Source: CAYNRE01 sp964399535 (GTDB lineage Bacteria; Planctomycetota; Planctomycetia; Pirellulales; CAYNRE01). From it: DNA of 9,998 nt. Below are positions 1-7,291 of the stretch, in pieces; position 1 is the stretch's first letter; each line of letters starts with the position of its first letter. A program made the position numbers and the translations under genes. The stretch is from the NCBI GenBank assembly GCA_964399535.1, contig CAYNRE010000047.1:1-9998 (forward strand), read 5' to 3'. Under the pieces are notes generated by a model, which ran no database searches, was not told where the DNA came from, and saw nothing but the letters and a program-made list of their open reading frames with translations.

Positions 1-876
1 CACCAAGGCAGCACGCGGCTATTGACTGATGGCGCCGCGGGCATCACCGCCAGCTACGTTTATCAAGCCTACGGCGTGTTGGTAGCTCACGTCGGCGAAG
101 GCACGACAACGCACCTCTACACCGGCGAAGCGTTCGACGCCGCGCTCAAACTTCAATACAACCGGGCGCGGTATGTCGATCTGGCAACTGGCCGGTTCGT
201 GACGATGGATCCGATGGACGGAATACTCGTAGACCCGGTGACTCTACCAAGATATTACTATGCAGGCTTGGACCCGGTCGACAATTTTGATCCAACGGGA
301 AAGTTCTTTGGCGCAATTCTCGCCCTAGCGTGGAACCTAGCTCGCACTGGAGCAGCGATCACGGTCGGTAGTGCGATAATAGGAAGTATTGCCGGAGGAG
401 GTTTATATTCGTATGCCTTCAATGCTAGCGCCATTGAAGGTGCCGAATACGGCGCTCAACTGGGTGCATCGTTCGGTGCGGCGTACACACTCGGTGGTGG
501 CGGTTGGGCTGGGATTCGAAATGTCGGAGAGACCGCACTTTATGGCGGACTTTTCCCAGGGATTGTTAAATGGACGCTCACGGCTCTAGACTATTATCAA
601 AACAACGACCTAGGAGGATATACCGCAACAAAGCAAGTAAAGAGGTTTTACGAGGGATTTGTTTCAGGTGCATGGTCATATACGTGGTCCGCATTCTTGG
701 ACAAACACACTTCTATTAGCAACTCAACATATGGTGATCTCGCGGTTTCATTTCTTTACACAATCGGCACACAGTGTACGAAAGAGATTCTTGTAACTTC
801 CTGGGACGTGAATGGTTTAGGAAAGGTATGGGGCAAGTTAATCTCTGAGACTGTTCCAATTTGGTTAACGAATTAA
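1..876 (+). CDS. Rhs/YD-repeat protein, C-terminal part (core end plus variable tip), 5' truncated by window
   Basis: The frame is open from base 1, so the gene starts upstream; 291 residues are visible. Residues 1-30 read GSTRLLTD and then YVYQAYG, and residues 40-71 carry YTGEAFD, YNRARYVDLATGRF and DP. The core ends with DPTG at 97-100. These are the hallmarks of the Rhs-repeat-associated core, which in known Rhs proteins closes a beta-shell around a C-terminal toxin. Everything after residue 100 (about 190 residues) is the variable tip. It begins with hydrophobic, Gly/Ala-rich stretches (about 101-165) that could enter a membrane, then a more polar Tyr/Trp-containing region. I do not recognise a nuclease, deaminase or other catalytic motif in it. 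The tip DNA is clearly less GC-rich than the sulfatase genes, as expected for exchangeable Rhs tips. A small membrane-protein gene follows and may be its immunity gene. The Rhs assignment is firm; toxin activity is inference. Confidence 0.88.
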   Translation, partial: HQGSTRLLTDGAAGITASYVYQAYGVLVAHVGEGTTTHLYTGEAFDAALKLQYNRARYVDLATGRFVTMDPMDGILVDPVTLPRYYYAGLDPVDNFDPTGKFFGAILALAWNLARTGAAITVGSAIIGSIAGGGLYSYAFNASAIEGAEYGAQLGASFGAAYTLGGGGWAGIRNVGETALYGGLFPGIVKWTLTALDYYQNNDLGGYTATKQVKRFYEGFVSGAWSYTWSAFLDKHTSISNSTYGDLAVSFLYTIGTQCTKEILVTSWDVNGLGKVWGKLISETVPIWLTN

Positions 877-1033
877 TTTTTTGACAAACTGCTCGAACAT
901 CGTGGGATTACCGATCCGAATCAAAAAATGTTTCTTCGCATGTTCTTAGGTGCGGCGTATTCTGCAAATCTCGTCACAGTCAAGAATCTGTTCCAATGAG
1001 CGACACTTCACTACTCTAGCTTTAGACAAGCGA

Positions 1034-1231
1034 ATGCCTTCGGTTAAAAGAGTCAAAACTTGGATAGTATTGGTTTTCTTGACTCCGTTATTTGCCGGAG
1101 TTCTCGGAAGCGCGCTTAGTGTCACTTTATTCCCTGAGATCGATCTGCGATCCCTGTGGACGATTTCGCTCGTCTTTCAGTCGATGCTTGTGGTTGCCGC
1201 TATACTGTCGCGTTTTCCCGTTAAGCAGTAG
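1034..1231 (+). CDS. Small two-helix membrane protein, candidate immunity protein of the Rhs tip
   Basis: This 65-residue frame starts at ATG 1034. It has a basic N-terminus (KRVK), a hydrophobic helix at about residues 9-33 (WIVLVFLTPLF onward), a short polar turn with PEIDLRS, and a second helix at about 41-59. The frame stays open up to a GTG at 950, which would give 93 residues. I prefer the ATG because the extra N-terminus is polar and unremarkable, but neither start has a good Shine-Dalgarno sequence. A TTGACA box lies at 881-886 just after the Rhs stop, without a convincing -10 partner. Small multi-helix proteins encoded directly after an Rhs tip are often immunity proteins, and the shared low GC supports a common origin. 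I do not recognise the family. It could also be an unrelated hypothetical protein or non-coding. Confidence 0.42.
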   Translation: MPSVKRVKTWIVLVFLTPLFAGVLGSALSVTLFPEIDLRSLWTISLVFQSMLVVAAILSRFPVKQ

Positions 1232-1424
1232 CCGACCGTCCTGTGCAAAAATAGGTCGGCGCGGGTCGGGAAGTGGGTTTTTATCGAGCGGTAGGTGGGA
1301 GCCGTGCTTCCCTGCGGCGGCGACAGGCAGCCGGGTCGGACGGAAGAGGTGGATTTTCAGAGCCAGCGCGCGCTGCCAGCCGGCCGACCCAAGTCGGAAA
1401 TGTCCGTTTCGCACCCAGCAGTTA

Positions 1425-1826
1425 CTACGCCGCCTGGCGATGATACGACCGCAAAAGCCCGCCCAGCCGAGAGCGGCAGCGAATCTCGGCCATCGCCGGC
1501 AGGTCCTCTGTGGCAGCGGGTGGCGATCCCATCAGCAATTCGTTGTCGCGTCCCTGATGCGGCCTCTCGGTGAGATAGTAGGCCAGGTACTCGCGACACA
1601 GCACGTCGAGATGCGCGGTGCCGAAGACCACGAAGTGGTCCAGGCATTCCTGCTTGATGGATTGCACGAACCGCTCCACGAAGGCGTTCATGTTCGGCGA
1701 GCGGAACTGCGTCTTGAGCACCTTCACCTTCCGGCGCCGCAGCACCTCATCGAATGGCCTGGTAAAGGCTCCATCCCGGTCTCGCATCAACCGTGCCGCC
1801 GGCAGGCCGTCCGCACGGGCCAGTTG
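1425..1826 (-). pseudogene. Truncated DDE integrase-core transposase (C-terminal half only)
   Basis: On the minus strand the frame encodes the C-terminal half of an rve/integrase-core transposase of the IS3/IS481-like type common in planctomycetes. With residues counted from an ATG at 1868, visible marks are MRDRDGAF with the second catalytic Asp at about 30, and SPNMNAFVERFVQSIK with the catalytic Glu at 65. The spacing of 34 residues between them fits a DDE enzyme. TERPHQG follows near 100, and the C-terminus LGGLLRSYHRQAA ends at a TAG at 1425-1427, so the 3' end looks complete. The N-terminal helix-turn-helix and the first catalytic Asp are missing: similarity fades just after codon 15, a few bases from the inverted-repeat arm at 1829. 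The ATG at 1868 lies inside that repeat and is probably not a real start. The product cannot be an active transposase. No terminal inverted repeat of the parent element could be identified. Confidence 0.8.
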
Positions 1827-1828
1827 GA

Positions 1829-1948
1829 CGCTGGGTGGCCCCGACAATTGTCGCGGTGCCGAAGGCAAAAGAGGGTGCGCCGCCCACCGTACCTACCTCT
1901 CGTTGCTTCGCAACACCGACGCACTTCGTGTGTCGGTGCCACCCAGCG
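1829..1948. repeat. 120-bp palindromic (MITE- or REP-like) element with 17-bp inverted ends
   Basis: The left arm (1829-1845, CGCTGGGTGGCCCCGAC) and right arm (1932-1948, GTCGGTGCCACCCAGCG) are reverse complements at 16 of 17 positions and enclose 86 bp. The interior contains a small hairpin (TTGC-TTC-GCAA near 1911-1921) and the palindrome ACAATTGT, and no convincing reading frame. The size and symmetrical ends fit a small non-autonomous mobile element or a dispersed palindromic repeat. It sits exactly where the minus-strand transposase is broken. No target-site duplication was recognised. Confidence 0.5.
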
Positions 1949-2001
1949 ACGGGGGCGACTTTGGGCGAGGCCCGGCACACCGGTCATTCGCTGATGTCGC
2001 C

Positions 2002-2038
2002 GATACGGTGACGCAGTTGATACGGTGACGCAGTTGAT
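2002..2038. repeat. Tandem 17-bp direct repeat (2 copies plus 3 bp)
   Basis: GATACGGTGACGCAGTT occurs at 2002-2018 and again immediately at 2019-2035, followed by GAT at 2036-2038 that begins a third, incomplete copy. The related string CGGTGACACGGCCGATAC follows about 20 bases later, so this may be the edge of a larger decayed repeat tract. No gene overlaps it convincingly. Confidence 0.75.
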
Positions 2039-2257
2039 CCAGCGACGTGGGCGAGTCGGTGACACGGCCGATACGAGGACGCGACCAGTTGCTTAACGCG
2101 GCGCCGCCGGCGACTGGCCCGTATCTTGCCGCGATCTCGGGTGGAAATCCGCATCGGCAGCCGGCTGGAAGTTCGCGCGGCGCCGCGGGGCGCGAGCACG
2201 ACACCGTTGGGCGCCGTCGGCGACTCGCTCGACCACATTGCGAAGCCGACCCAGGCT

Positions 2258-2411
2258 AGTAGTCCGTTGAAAAAAGGCCCTCGTGGCGTTTTTCATCCTC
2301 GCCCAGCGCCGAGCAGTGCTCGTCGCGGCTCGCGGAATAACGATTTACGTCGCTATTCTGGCATCGCATCCGTGCGATGGCGCAGCCCGTCGAACTCTTC
2401 AACAGACTGCT
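2258..2411. mobile_element. Small MITE-like element with imperfect inverted ends and internal hairpins
   Basis: The ends AGTAGTCCGTTGAAAAA (2258-2274) and CTCTTCAACAGACTGCT (2395-2411) are reverse complements at 13 of 17 positions, delimiting about 154 bp. Just inside the left end, 2271-2279 can pair with 2285-2293 (A-rich arm, GCC/GGC, T-run; one G-G mismatch, 5-base loop). That structure resembles an intrinsic terminator readable from either side. A second perfect 7-bp stem, CATCGCA/TGCGATG, lies at 2362-2368 and 2373-2379. No protein is encoded. It could equally be a palindromic intergenic repeat rather than a transposable element. Confidence 0.4.
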
Positions 2412-2550
2412 CGGCACGGTCTTTGACCGCCGCGGACTGGATTCCCGCTCGTCGCTCGGCTAGGTTCATGGGCTCGAGCGACCGTCGTTCTGACGGCATT
2501 GTCGTGCTGGCGATTGGGACCATCGGTTTCAAGCGGGGGGATCTCGTTTC

Positions 2551-4008
2551 ATGCTCTGTCGACGTAACGTCTTCCTTGCGGCGGCGATTGCTCTCGGGCT
2601 GGTTGCGCCCACGGTTGTTTTGGCAGCCGACGAGCGACCGCGGCCCAATATCGTGTTCATCATGGCCGACGATTTGGGCTACACCGACCTGGCCTGTTAC
2701 GGCAGCCAGTACTACGAAACGCCTAATATCGACCGGCTAGCCTCGCAAGGGGTGCGGCTGCTAAGCCACCACCATTGTCAGAATTGCGCCCCGACGCGGG
2801 CGGCGATTATGTCGGGGCAGTATGGTCCGCGAACCGGCGTGTACACGGTGGGAGATGTGCGCCGATTCGATTGGTCGAGCCGGCCCCTGCGCCCGGTGGA
2901 AAACGTGGTCGATCTGCCGCTCGATCGCAAGCTGATTCCCAACCAGCTCAGGGCGGCGGGCTATGCCACGGGCATGTTTGGGAAGTGGCACCTGGGCAAC
3001 GAAGGGGCGCACCATCCGGCCCAACGCGGGTTCGACGAAGCCATTGTGTCGGCGGGAAAGCACTACGAATTCAAAACGATGCCTCGGGTCGATTATCCCA
3101 AGGGACAGTACCTGGCCGACTTTCTCACCGACCGGGCGGTCGATTTCATCCACCGCCACAAAGAGCACCCGTTCTTCCTGTATTTGCCCCACTTCGGGGT
3201 TCATTCGCCGCACGATGCCAAGGCTGAGTTGATCGAGAAGTTCCGGGGCAAGCAGGGCGTGGGGGGCCATAACAGCCCCGTCTACGCGGCCATGATCGCC
3301 AGCGTCGATGAAAGCGTGGGCCGCGTGATGCAAACGCTCGAGGAACTGGGCCTGGCGGAGAACACCGTGGTGATTTTTACCAGCGACAACGGCGGCGTCG
3401 GCGGCTACCGGCGCGAAGGTCTGGCCAAGCAGGGCGAGATCACCGACAACGCCCCGCTCCGCAGCGGCAAGGGGAGCCTGTACGAAGGGGGAACTCGGGT
3501 GCCGCTCATCGTCCGCTGGCCGGGGGTGGCCGAGCCCGGAACCCAGTGCGAGGTGCCCACGATTCACGTCGATTTTCTCCCGACGCTCGTCGAAATGTCG
3601 GGTGCCGACCTGCCCGAGCAGCCCGTCGATGGCGAAAGCCTGGTGCCGCTGCTGCGCACGCCCAACGGGGCGCTAAAGCGCAGCGCCATTTACCAACACT
3701 TCCCCGGTTACCTTGGGGCGGGCAAAGGCACTTGGCGCACCACGCCGGTCAGCCTGATTCAAAGTGGCGAGTGGAAGCTGCTCGAGTTCCTGGAAGATGG
3801 GCATCTGGAGCTGTACAACCTTCGCCAAGATATCGGTGAATCGAACAACCTGGCCGAAAAGCGGCCCGAGCTGGCCAGCGAGCTTCAGGCCCAGCTAACC
3901 GGCTGGCGGGCCGCGATTCACGCGCCGATGCCGACAGAGAACACCGGCGAAAAAGTTACCCCGCGTCCGCGACGCAAGAAGCGGGCCCTGCGGGCGGGGG
4001 CGCTTTGA
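2551..4008 (+). CDS. Secreted arylsulfatase (S1 family, arylsulfatase A / GALNS-like)
   Basis: A 485-residue formylglycine sulfatase, typical in length, predicted to hydrolyse sulfate esters of a polysaccharide outside the cytoplasm. The N-terminus is a signal peptide (basic CRR, hydrophobic core, cleavage likely after VLA at about 25). Metal ligands Asp40-Asp41 follow RPNIVFIMA. The modification motif is Cys79-Ala-Pro-Thr-Arg83, where Cys79 would become formylglycine. GKWHLG (Lys145, His147), His218 in FGVHSPH, SDNGG (Asp279, Asn280) and Lys307 in SGKGSLYEGG complete the active site. The usual C-terminal subdomain ends with LYNLRQDIGESNNLA near 421-435. A strongly basic tail (RPRRKKR, about 472-478) is unusual. 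The ATG is preceded by a G-run at 2535-2540. It is the first of four co-oriented sulfatases. Family is certain; the sulfated substrate is unknown. A maturing enzyme must be encoded elsewhere. Confidence 0.95.
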   Translation: MLCRRNVFLAAAIALGLVAPTVVLAADERPRPNIVFIMADDLGYTDLACYGSQYYETPNIDRLASQGVRLLSHHHCQNCAPTRAAIMSGQYGPRTGVYTVGDVRRFDWSSRPLRPVENVVDLPLDRKLIPNQLRAAGYATGMFGKWHLGNEGAHHPAQRGFDEAIVSAGKHYEFKTMPRVDYPKGQYLADFLTDRAVDFIHRHKEHPFFLYLPHFGVHSPHDAKAELIEKFRGKQGVGGHNSPVYAAMIASVDESVGRVMQTLEELGLAENTVVIFTSDNGGVGGYRREGLAKQGEITDNAPLRSGKGSLYEGGTRVPLIVRWPGVAEPGTQCEVPTIHVDFLPTLVEMSGADLPEQPVDGESLVPLLRTPNGALKRSAIYQHFPGYLGAGKGTWRTTPVSLIQSGEWKLLEFLEDGHLELYNLRQDIGESNNLAEKRPELASELQAQLTGWRAAIHAPMPTENTGEKVTPRPRRKKRALRAGAL

Positions 4009-4081
4009 AAGCTTCGCCGCCGAGGTGCCGCGCGAGGCCTTGCGCCCAGGGCGGTTACAACATCCCGCCGGGCAGAGCGAA

Positions 4082-4105
4082 GCGCGGGTCTTAAGCGACC
4101 CGCGC
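4082..4105 (+). promoter_or_regulatory. Perfect 9-bp intercistronic hairpin between sulfatases 1 and 2
   Basis: GCGCGGGTC (4082-4090) and GACCCGCGC (4097-4105) are perfect reverse complements around the 6-base loop TTAAGC, giving a very stable GC-rich stem in the 143-bp gap after the first sulfatase. No T-run follows, so it is not a classical intrinsic terminator. It could be an mRNA processing or stability element, a partial terminator, or one copy of a dispersed palindromic repeat. Confidence 0.55.
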
Positions 4106-4138
4106 CCGTCGTTGAGCAACGTCGCTGGTCAAGCCAAT

Positions 4139-4143
4139 AGGAG
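4139..4143 (+). promoter_or_regulatory. Ribosome binding site AGGAG supporting the GTG start of sulfatase 2
   Basis: AGGAG ends 8 bases before the GTG at 4152. It is one of the clearer Shine-Dalgarno sequences in the window and decides this non-ATG start, which places a good signal peptide at the N-terminus. Confidence 0.65.
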
Positions 4144-4151
4144 ATCCGGAC

Positions 4152-5714
4152 GTGAAGCGCGTCTTCTTCCCCGGACTGATCGCTTTCTTCGCGGCGCTGG
4201 CGCCGGCCGCCGGGTGGATGGCAGCCCTTGTTCAGGCCGCCGACGCGCGCCCCAATATCGTGTTGTTTCTCGTCGACGATCTGGGGGTCATGGATGCTTC
4301 ACTGCCGTTTCTCACCGACGAAACGGGCGCCGCGAAGCGCTATCCGCTCAACGATTTTTACCGCACTCCCAGCCTGGAACGCTTGGCCGCCCGCGGCATT
4401 CGCTTCAACAACTTCTGCGCCATGAGCGTCTGTTCGCCCACGCGGGTATCGATCATGACCGGCCAGAACGCGGCCCGTCATCGCACCACGAACTGGATCA
4501 ACCCCGACCAGAACAACGGGGGTCCCCAGGGGCCTCCCGACTGGAACTGGGCCGGACTGAAACCCGGCGACGTTACGCTCGCGGCGATTCTGCGGGGCCA
4601 GGGCTACCGCACCATTCATGTCGGCAAAGGGCACTTTGGGCCACGGAAGTCTGAGGGAGCCGACCCCTTGAATCTGGGCTTCGAGGTCAACGTGGCCGGC
4701 GCGTCGATCGGCGCGCCCACCAGCTACTACGGCTCGGCCAATTACGGCAACGCCGCCGAGGGGCACGGCGAGCCCGCTACCAATGCGGTGCCCGGCCTGG
4801 ACAAATACCACGGCTCCGAGACATTTCTGACCGAAGCCTTGACCCTAGAGGCGCTGGCCGAGATAACCGCCGCGGTTCAACTGAAGCGCCCTTTCTTTCT
4901 GAACTTCGCCCATTACGCGGTGCATGCGCCCTTTAATTCCGATCCGCGCTTCGCGGAGCACTACAAGAAGTCTGGCAAGCCCGCGCCGGCGCAGGCGTTT
5001 GCCACGCTGATCGAGGGCATCGACAAGTCGCTGGGCGATCTGCTTGCTCACCTCGACGAATTGGGCGTTGCCGACAACACGCTCATTTTCTTTCTGGGAG
5101 ACAATGGAACCGACGCCCCGCTGGGCGACCAGCACACCGTGGCCTGCGCGGCGCCGCTGCGCGGCAAGAAGGGCTCACACTACGAGGGGGGCATGCGGGT
5201 TCCCTTCGTCGCTGCCTGGGCCGAGCCCAACCCGGCCAACCCTTTTCAAAAGCAATTGCCGATTGCCGCCGGTGCGATCCAGAGCCAACAGGCGGCCGTG
5301 TACGACCTGTTTCCCACGATTCTCGCGCTGCTCGACCTGAAAACTCCGACCGGCCACCCGGTCGATGGCAAGCCGCTGGGCGGGTTGTTCACGGGCCAGC
5401 GCGATGCCGATCGCGACGAGGTGTTCCTTATGCACTATCCGCATGCACCGCACCGCAGCAACTACTTCACGGTTTATCGGCGTGGTCCTTGGAAGGTGGT
5501 GTACCACTACTTTCCCAGCGAGGCCTCGGGCGGCTCGCACTATCAGCTATTCAATCTGACCGACGATCCGTTTGAACAAACGGACCTGGCATCGTCGCGT
5601 CCGGCCGAGCTTCGTTCTATGATGCAGGCGCTCATCGACTCGCTCGAGGAGCATCAGGCGCGGTACCCGGTGGAAGACGACGGGCAAACACCCCGCCGTC
5701 CGCGGCTGCCCTGA
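4152..5714 (+). CDS. Secreted sulfatase (S1 family, arylsulfatase type)
   Basis: A 520-residue sulfatase starting at GTG behind AGGAG. The signal peptide (KR, then a long hydrophobic stretch, cleavage probably after VQA at about 29) directs export. Active-site features are Asp42-Asp43 (FLVDDLG), the formylglycine motif Cys94-Ser-Pro-Thr-Arg98 followed by IMTG, Lys159 and His161 in HVGKGHFG, His258 in HYAVHAP, Asp317-Asn318 in LGDNGT, and Lys339/Lys340 before GSHYEGG. The insert around residues 110-140, rich in Asn, Trp, Pro and Gly, and the segment ASIGAPTSYYGS (184-195) point to a branch different from the first sulfatase, so this is not a recent tandem copy. It lies 143 bp after the first gene and 35 bp before the third, consistent with one operon. 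Likely a carbohydrate O-sulfatase of the periplasm or outside; substrate unknown. Confidence 0.95.
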   Translation: MKRVFFPGLIAFFAALAPAAGWMAALVQAADARPNIVLFLVDDLGVMDASLPFLTDETGAAKRYPLNDFYRTPSLERLAARGIRFNNFCAMSVCSPTRVSIMTGQNAARHRTTNWINPDQNNGGPQGPPDWNWAGLKPGDVTLAAILRGQGYRTIHVGKGHFGPRKSEGADPLNLGFEVNVAGASIGAPTSYYGSANYGNAAEGHGEPATNAVPGLDKYHGSETFLTEALTLEALAEITAAVQLKRPFFLNFAHYAVHAPFNSDPRFAEHYKKSGKPAPAQAFATLIEGIDKSLGDLLAHLDELGVADNTLIFFLGDNGTDAPLGDQHTVACAAPLRGKKGSHYEGGMRVPFVAAWAEPNPANPFQKQLPIAAGAIQSQQAAVYDLFPTILALLDLKTPTGHPVDGKPLGGLFTGQRDADRDEVFLMHYPHAPHRSNYFTVYRRGPWKVVYHYFPSEASGGSHYQLFNLTDDPFEQTDLASSRPAELRSMMQALIDSLEEHQARYPVEDDGQTPRRPRLP

Positions 5715-5749
5715 ACCGATCTGGCTCACACAAACACGGGGGGGTCTCG

Positions 5750-7273
5750 ATGTTTCATCGACTATGTTGGGCGTTTGCCTGGTTGAGCTGGGCCGCGGGG
5801 GCACTTCCCTGTTCGGCCGCGGATACGGCGCGCCCCAACGTGTTGTTCTTGATTGCCGACGATTTGAACAACCTGCTTGGCTGCTATGGCGACCCGCTTG
5901 CGAAAACGCCGAACATCGACCGCCTGGCCGGGCGGGGCGTGCGGTTTGATTTGGCCTATTGCTCGTTTCCGCTCTGCGGCCCAAGCCGCAACTCGCTGCT
6001 GACCGGGCTGTACCCGAACAGCACCGGAATCCTGGCCAACGGCCAGATCTTTCGCCAAACCATTCCCTCGCAGCCAAGCATGCCACAGGCGTTTCGCCAA
6101 GCCGGCTATTTCGCCGCCCGAGTCGGCAAGTTGTATCACTACAACGTGCCCCGCTCGATCGGAACCAACGGCCACGACGATCCGGGCTCGTGGGAACTAG
6201 AGCTGAATCCCGCCGGCGTCGATCGGTTGCAAGAAGAGCCGCGAATCTTTTCGCTAACCCCCGGACAGTTTGGCGGCACGCTCAGTTGGCTGGCCTCGGA
6301 CCACGCCGACGCGTTGCACACCGACGGCTTGAATGCCGACGACGCCGTTTGGGTGCTCGAGCGCTGCGCCCAGCGCCGCGAGCGCCCGTTCTTCCTGGCG
6401 GTCGGCTTCTTTCGGCCGCACACGCCCTACGTGGCGCCTCGGTCGTACTTCGGCCTGCACCCGGCCGACAAAATGCCGGTATTTGCCAGTATTGCCGAGG
6501 ATCAGGCCGACATTCCCCCCGCCGGCCTGGCCAGCTACAAAGCTGAACAAGATCAGCTCACTGACGCGATGCGCCGCGAGTGCCGCCAGGCTTACTCGGC
6601 GAGCATCAGTTTCATGGATGCCCAGGTGGGCCGGGTACTCGACGCGCTCGATCGGCTGGGGCTGGCCGAGAACACCATCGTGGTCTTCACCAGCGACCAC
6701 GGGTACCACGTCGGCGAGCATGGCCTGTGGCAAAAGATGAGCCTGTTCGAGGAGAGCGCCCGCGTGCCGCTGGTAATCGCGGCCCCCGGCAGGCCAACCG
6801 CGGGCCAGGTCGCCCATTCGCCCGTGTCGCAAGTGGATATCTTTCCCACGCTGGCCGAACTGTGTGGGGTAACTCCTCCGGAAAACCTGCAAGGCCAAAG
6901 CCTGGTGACCTTGCTCGACGACCCGCGGGCGGCTGGCCGGGGCTGGGCGCTCACGCAAGTTACTCGAGGCGGTCGCCGGGCGCGCCGGCAGGGGGCGGCT
7001 GGCGATTCCGAGTCGGGCTTTTTTGGTTATAGCCTGCGAACGCCGCGCTGGCGCTACACTGAGTGGGACGAAGGCCAAGAGGGGCGCGAGCTGTACGACC
7101 ACCAGGCCGACCCGCGCGAGCTGACCAACCTGGCCGAGCACCCCGACTACGCCGCCACCGTGGCCGAGCTTTCCCAACAACTTCGCGCCGCCGCCCAAGC
7201 CACGTTTCCCCCGTCCGGCAAAACTCCGCAAATTCAGCCCGGGCTTTGGGCGCCCAACCTGACCGATCCCTAA
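5750..7273 (+). CDS. Secreted iduronate-2-sulfatase-like sulfatase
   Basis: A 507-residue sulfatase whose pattern matches the iduronate-2-sulfatase branch. Asp37-Asp38 sit in IADDLNNLLGCYG, the formylglycine motif is Cys76-Gly-Pro-Ser-Arg80 followed by NSLLTG, and then GKLYH (Lys127, His130) and FRPHTPY (His224). The diagnostic block SDHGYHVGEHGLWQK (Asp316, His317, Lys329) leads into SLFEESARVPL. IDS-type enzymes have Asp-His in place of the Asp-Asn of other sulfatases, as here. The C-terminus has the common ELYDHQADPRELTNLA ending (about 447-462). The signal peptide ends near CSA-AD (about 23). The start ATG follows a run of seven G with almost no spacing. Related enzymes remove the 2-O-sulfate of uronic acids in heparan and dermatan sulfate; bacterial members may act on algal or other uronic-acid polymers. 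The gene is 35 bp behind sulfatase 2, almost certainly co-transcribed. Confidence 0.93.
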   Translation: MFHRLCWAFAWLSWAAGALPCSAADTARPNVLFLIADDLNNLLGCYGDPLAKTPNIDRLAGRGVRFDLAYCSFPLCGPSRNSLLTGLYPNSTGILANGQIFRQTIPSQPSMPQAFRQAGYFAARVGKLYHYNVPRSIGTNGHDDPGSWELELNPAGVDRLQEEPRIFSLTPGQFGGTLSWLASDHADALHTDGLNADDAVWVLERCAQRRERPFFLAVGFFRPHTPYVAPRSYFGLHPADKMPVFASIAEDQADIPPAGLASYKAEQDQLTDAMRRECRQAYSASISFMDAQVGRVLDALDRLGLAENTIVVFTSDHGYHVGEHGLWQKMSLFEESARVPLVIAAPGRPTAGQVAHSPVSQVDIFPTLAELCGVTPPENLQGQSLVTLLDDPRAAGRGWALTQVTRGGRRARRQGAAGDSESGFFGYSLRTPRWRYTEWDEGQEGRELYDHQADPRELTNLAEHPDYAATVAELSQQLRAAAQATFPPSGKTPQIQPGLWAPNLTDP

Positions 7274-7291
7274 GCGGGCCCAGGCGGCCAC

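Larger units (their letters stand above)
1949..2550. other. Gene-free stretch between the mobile-element scar and the sulfatase cluster
   Basis: About 600 bases without a supportable gene. It holds the 17-bp tandem repeat (2002-2038), a GC-rich segment (2039-2257) in which several short frames are open on both strands but none shows a recognisable domain, and the small inverted-repeat element at 2258-2411. The last 140 bases are the presumed leader of the first sulfatase. A TTGACC box lies at 2423-2428 but has no acceptable -10 box 16-18 bases downstream, so no promoter is called. The arginine- and serine-rich plus-strand frame reaching into 2740 looks like a shadow. Confidence 0.5.

Noticed and set aside
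1127..1414. Minus-strand open frame of 95 codons downstream of the transposase remnant
   Set aside because: No recognisable motif and overlaps the small membrane-protein gene; the 1232-1424 stretch shows only a short CCGAC/GTCGG hairpin near 1384-1397.
1092..1994. Plus-strand open frame of 300 codons
   Set aside because: Runs through the antisense of the transposase remnant and the palindromic element; Arg/Ser/Pro-rich with no domain.
2423..2451. TTGACC box as a sulfatase operon promoter
   Set aside because: No acceptable -10 hexamer at 16-18 bases spacing.
2126..2740. Plus-strand open frame of 204 codons before and into sulfatase 1
   Set aside because: Overlaps the sulfatase signal peptide in another frame and crosses the inverted-repeat element; composition typical of a shadow.
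2761..3567. Minus-strand open frame of 268 codons
   Set aside because: Lies entirely opposite sulfatase 1, whose active-site motifs fix the true frame.
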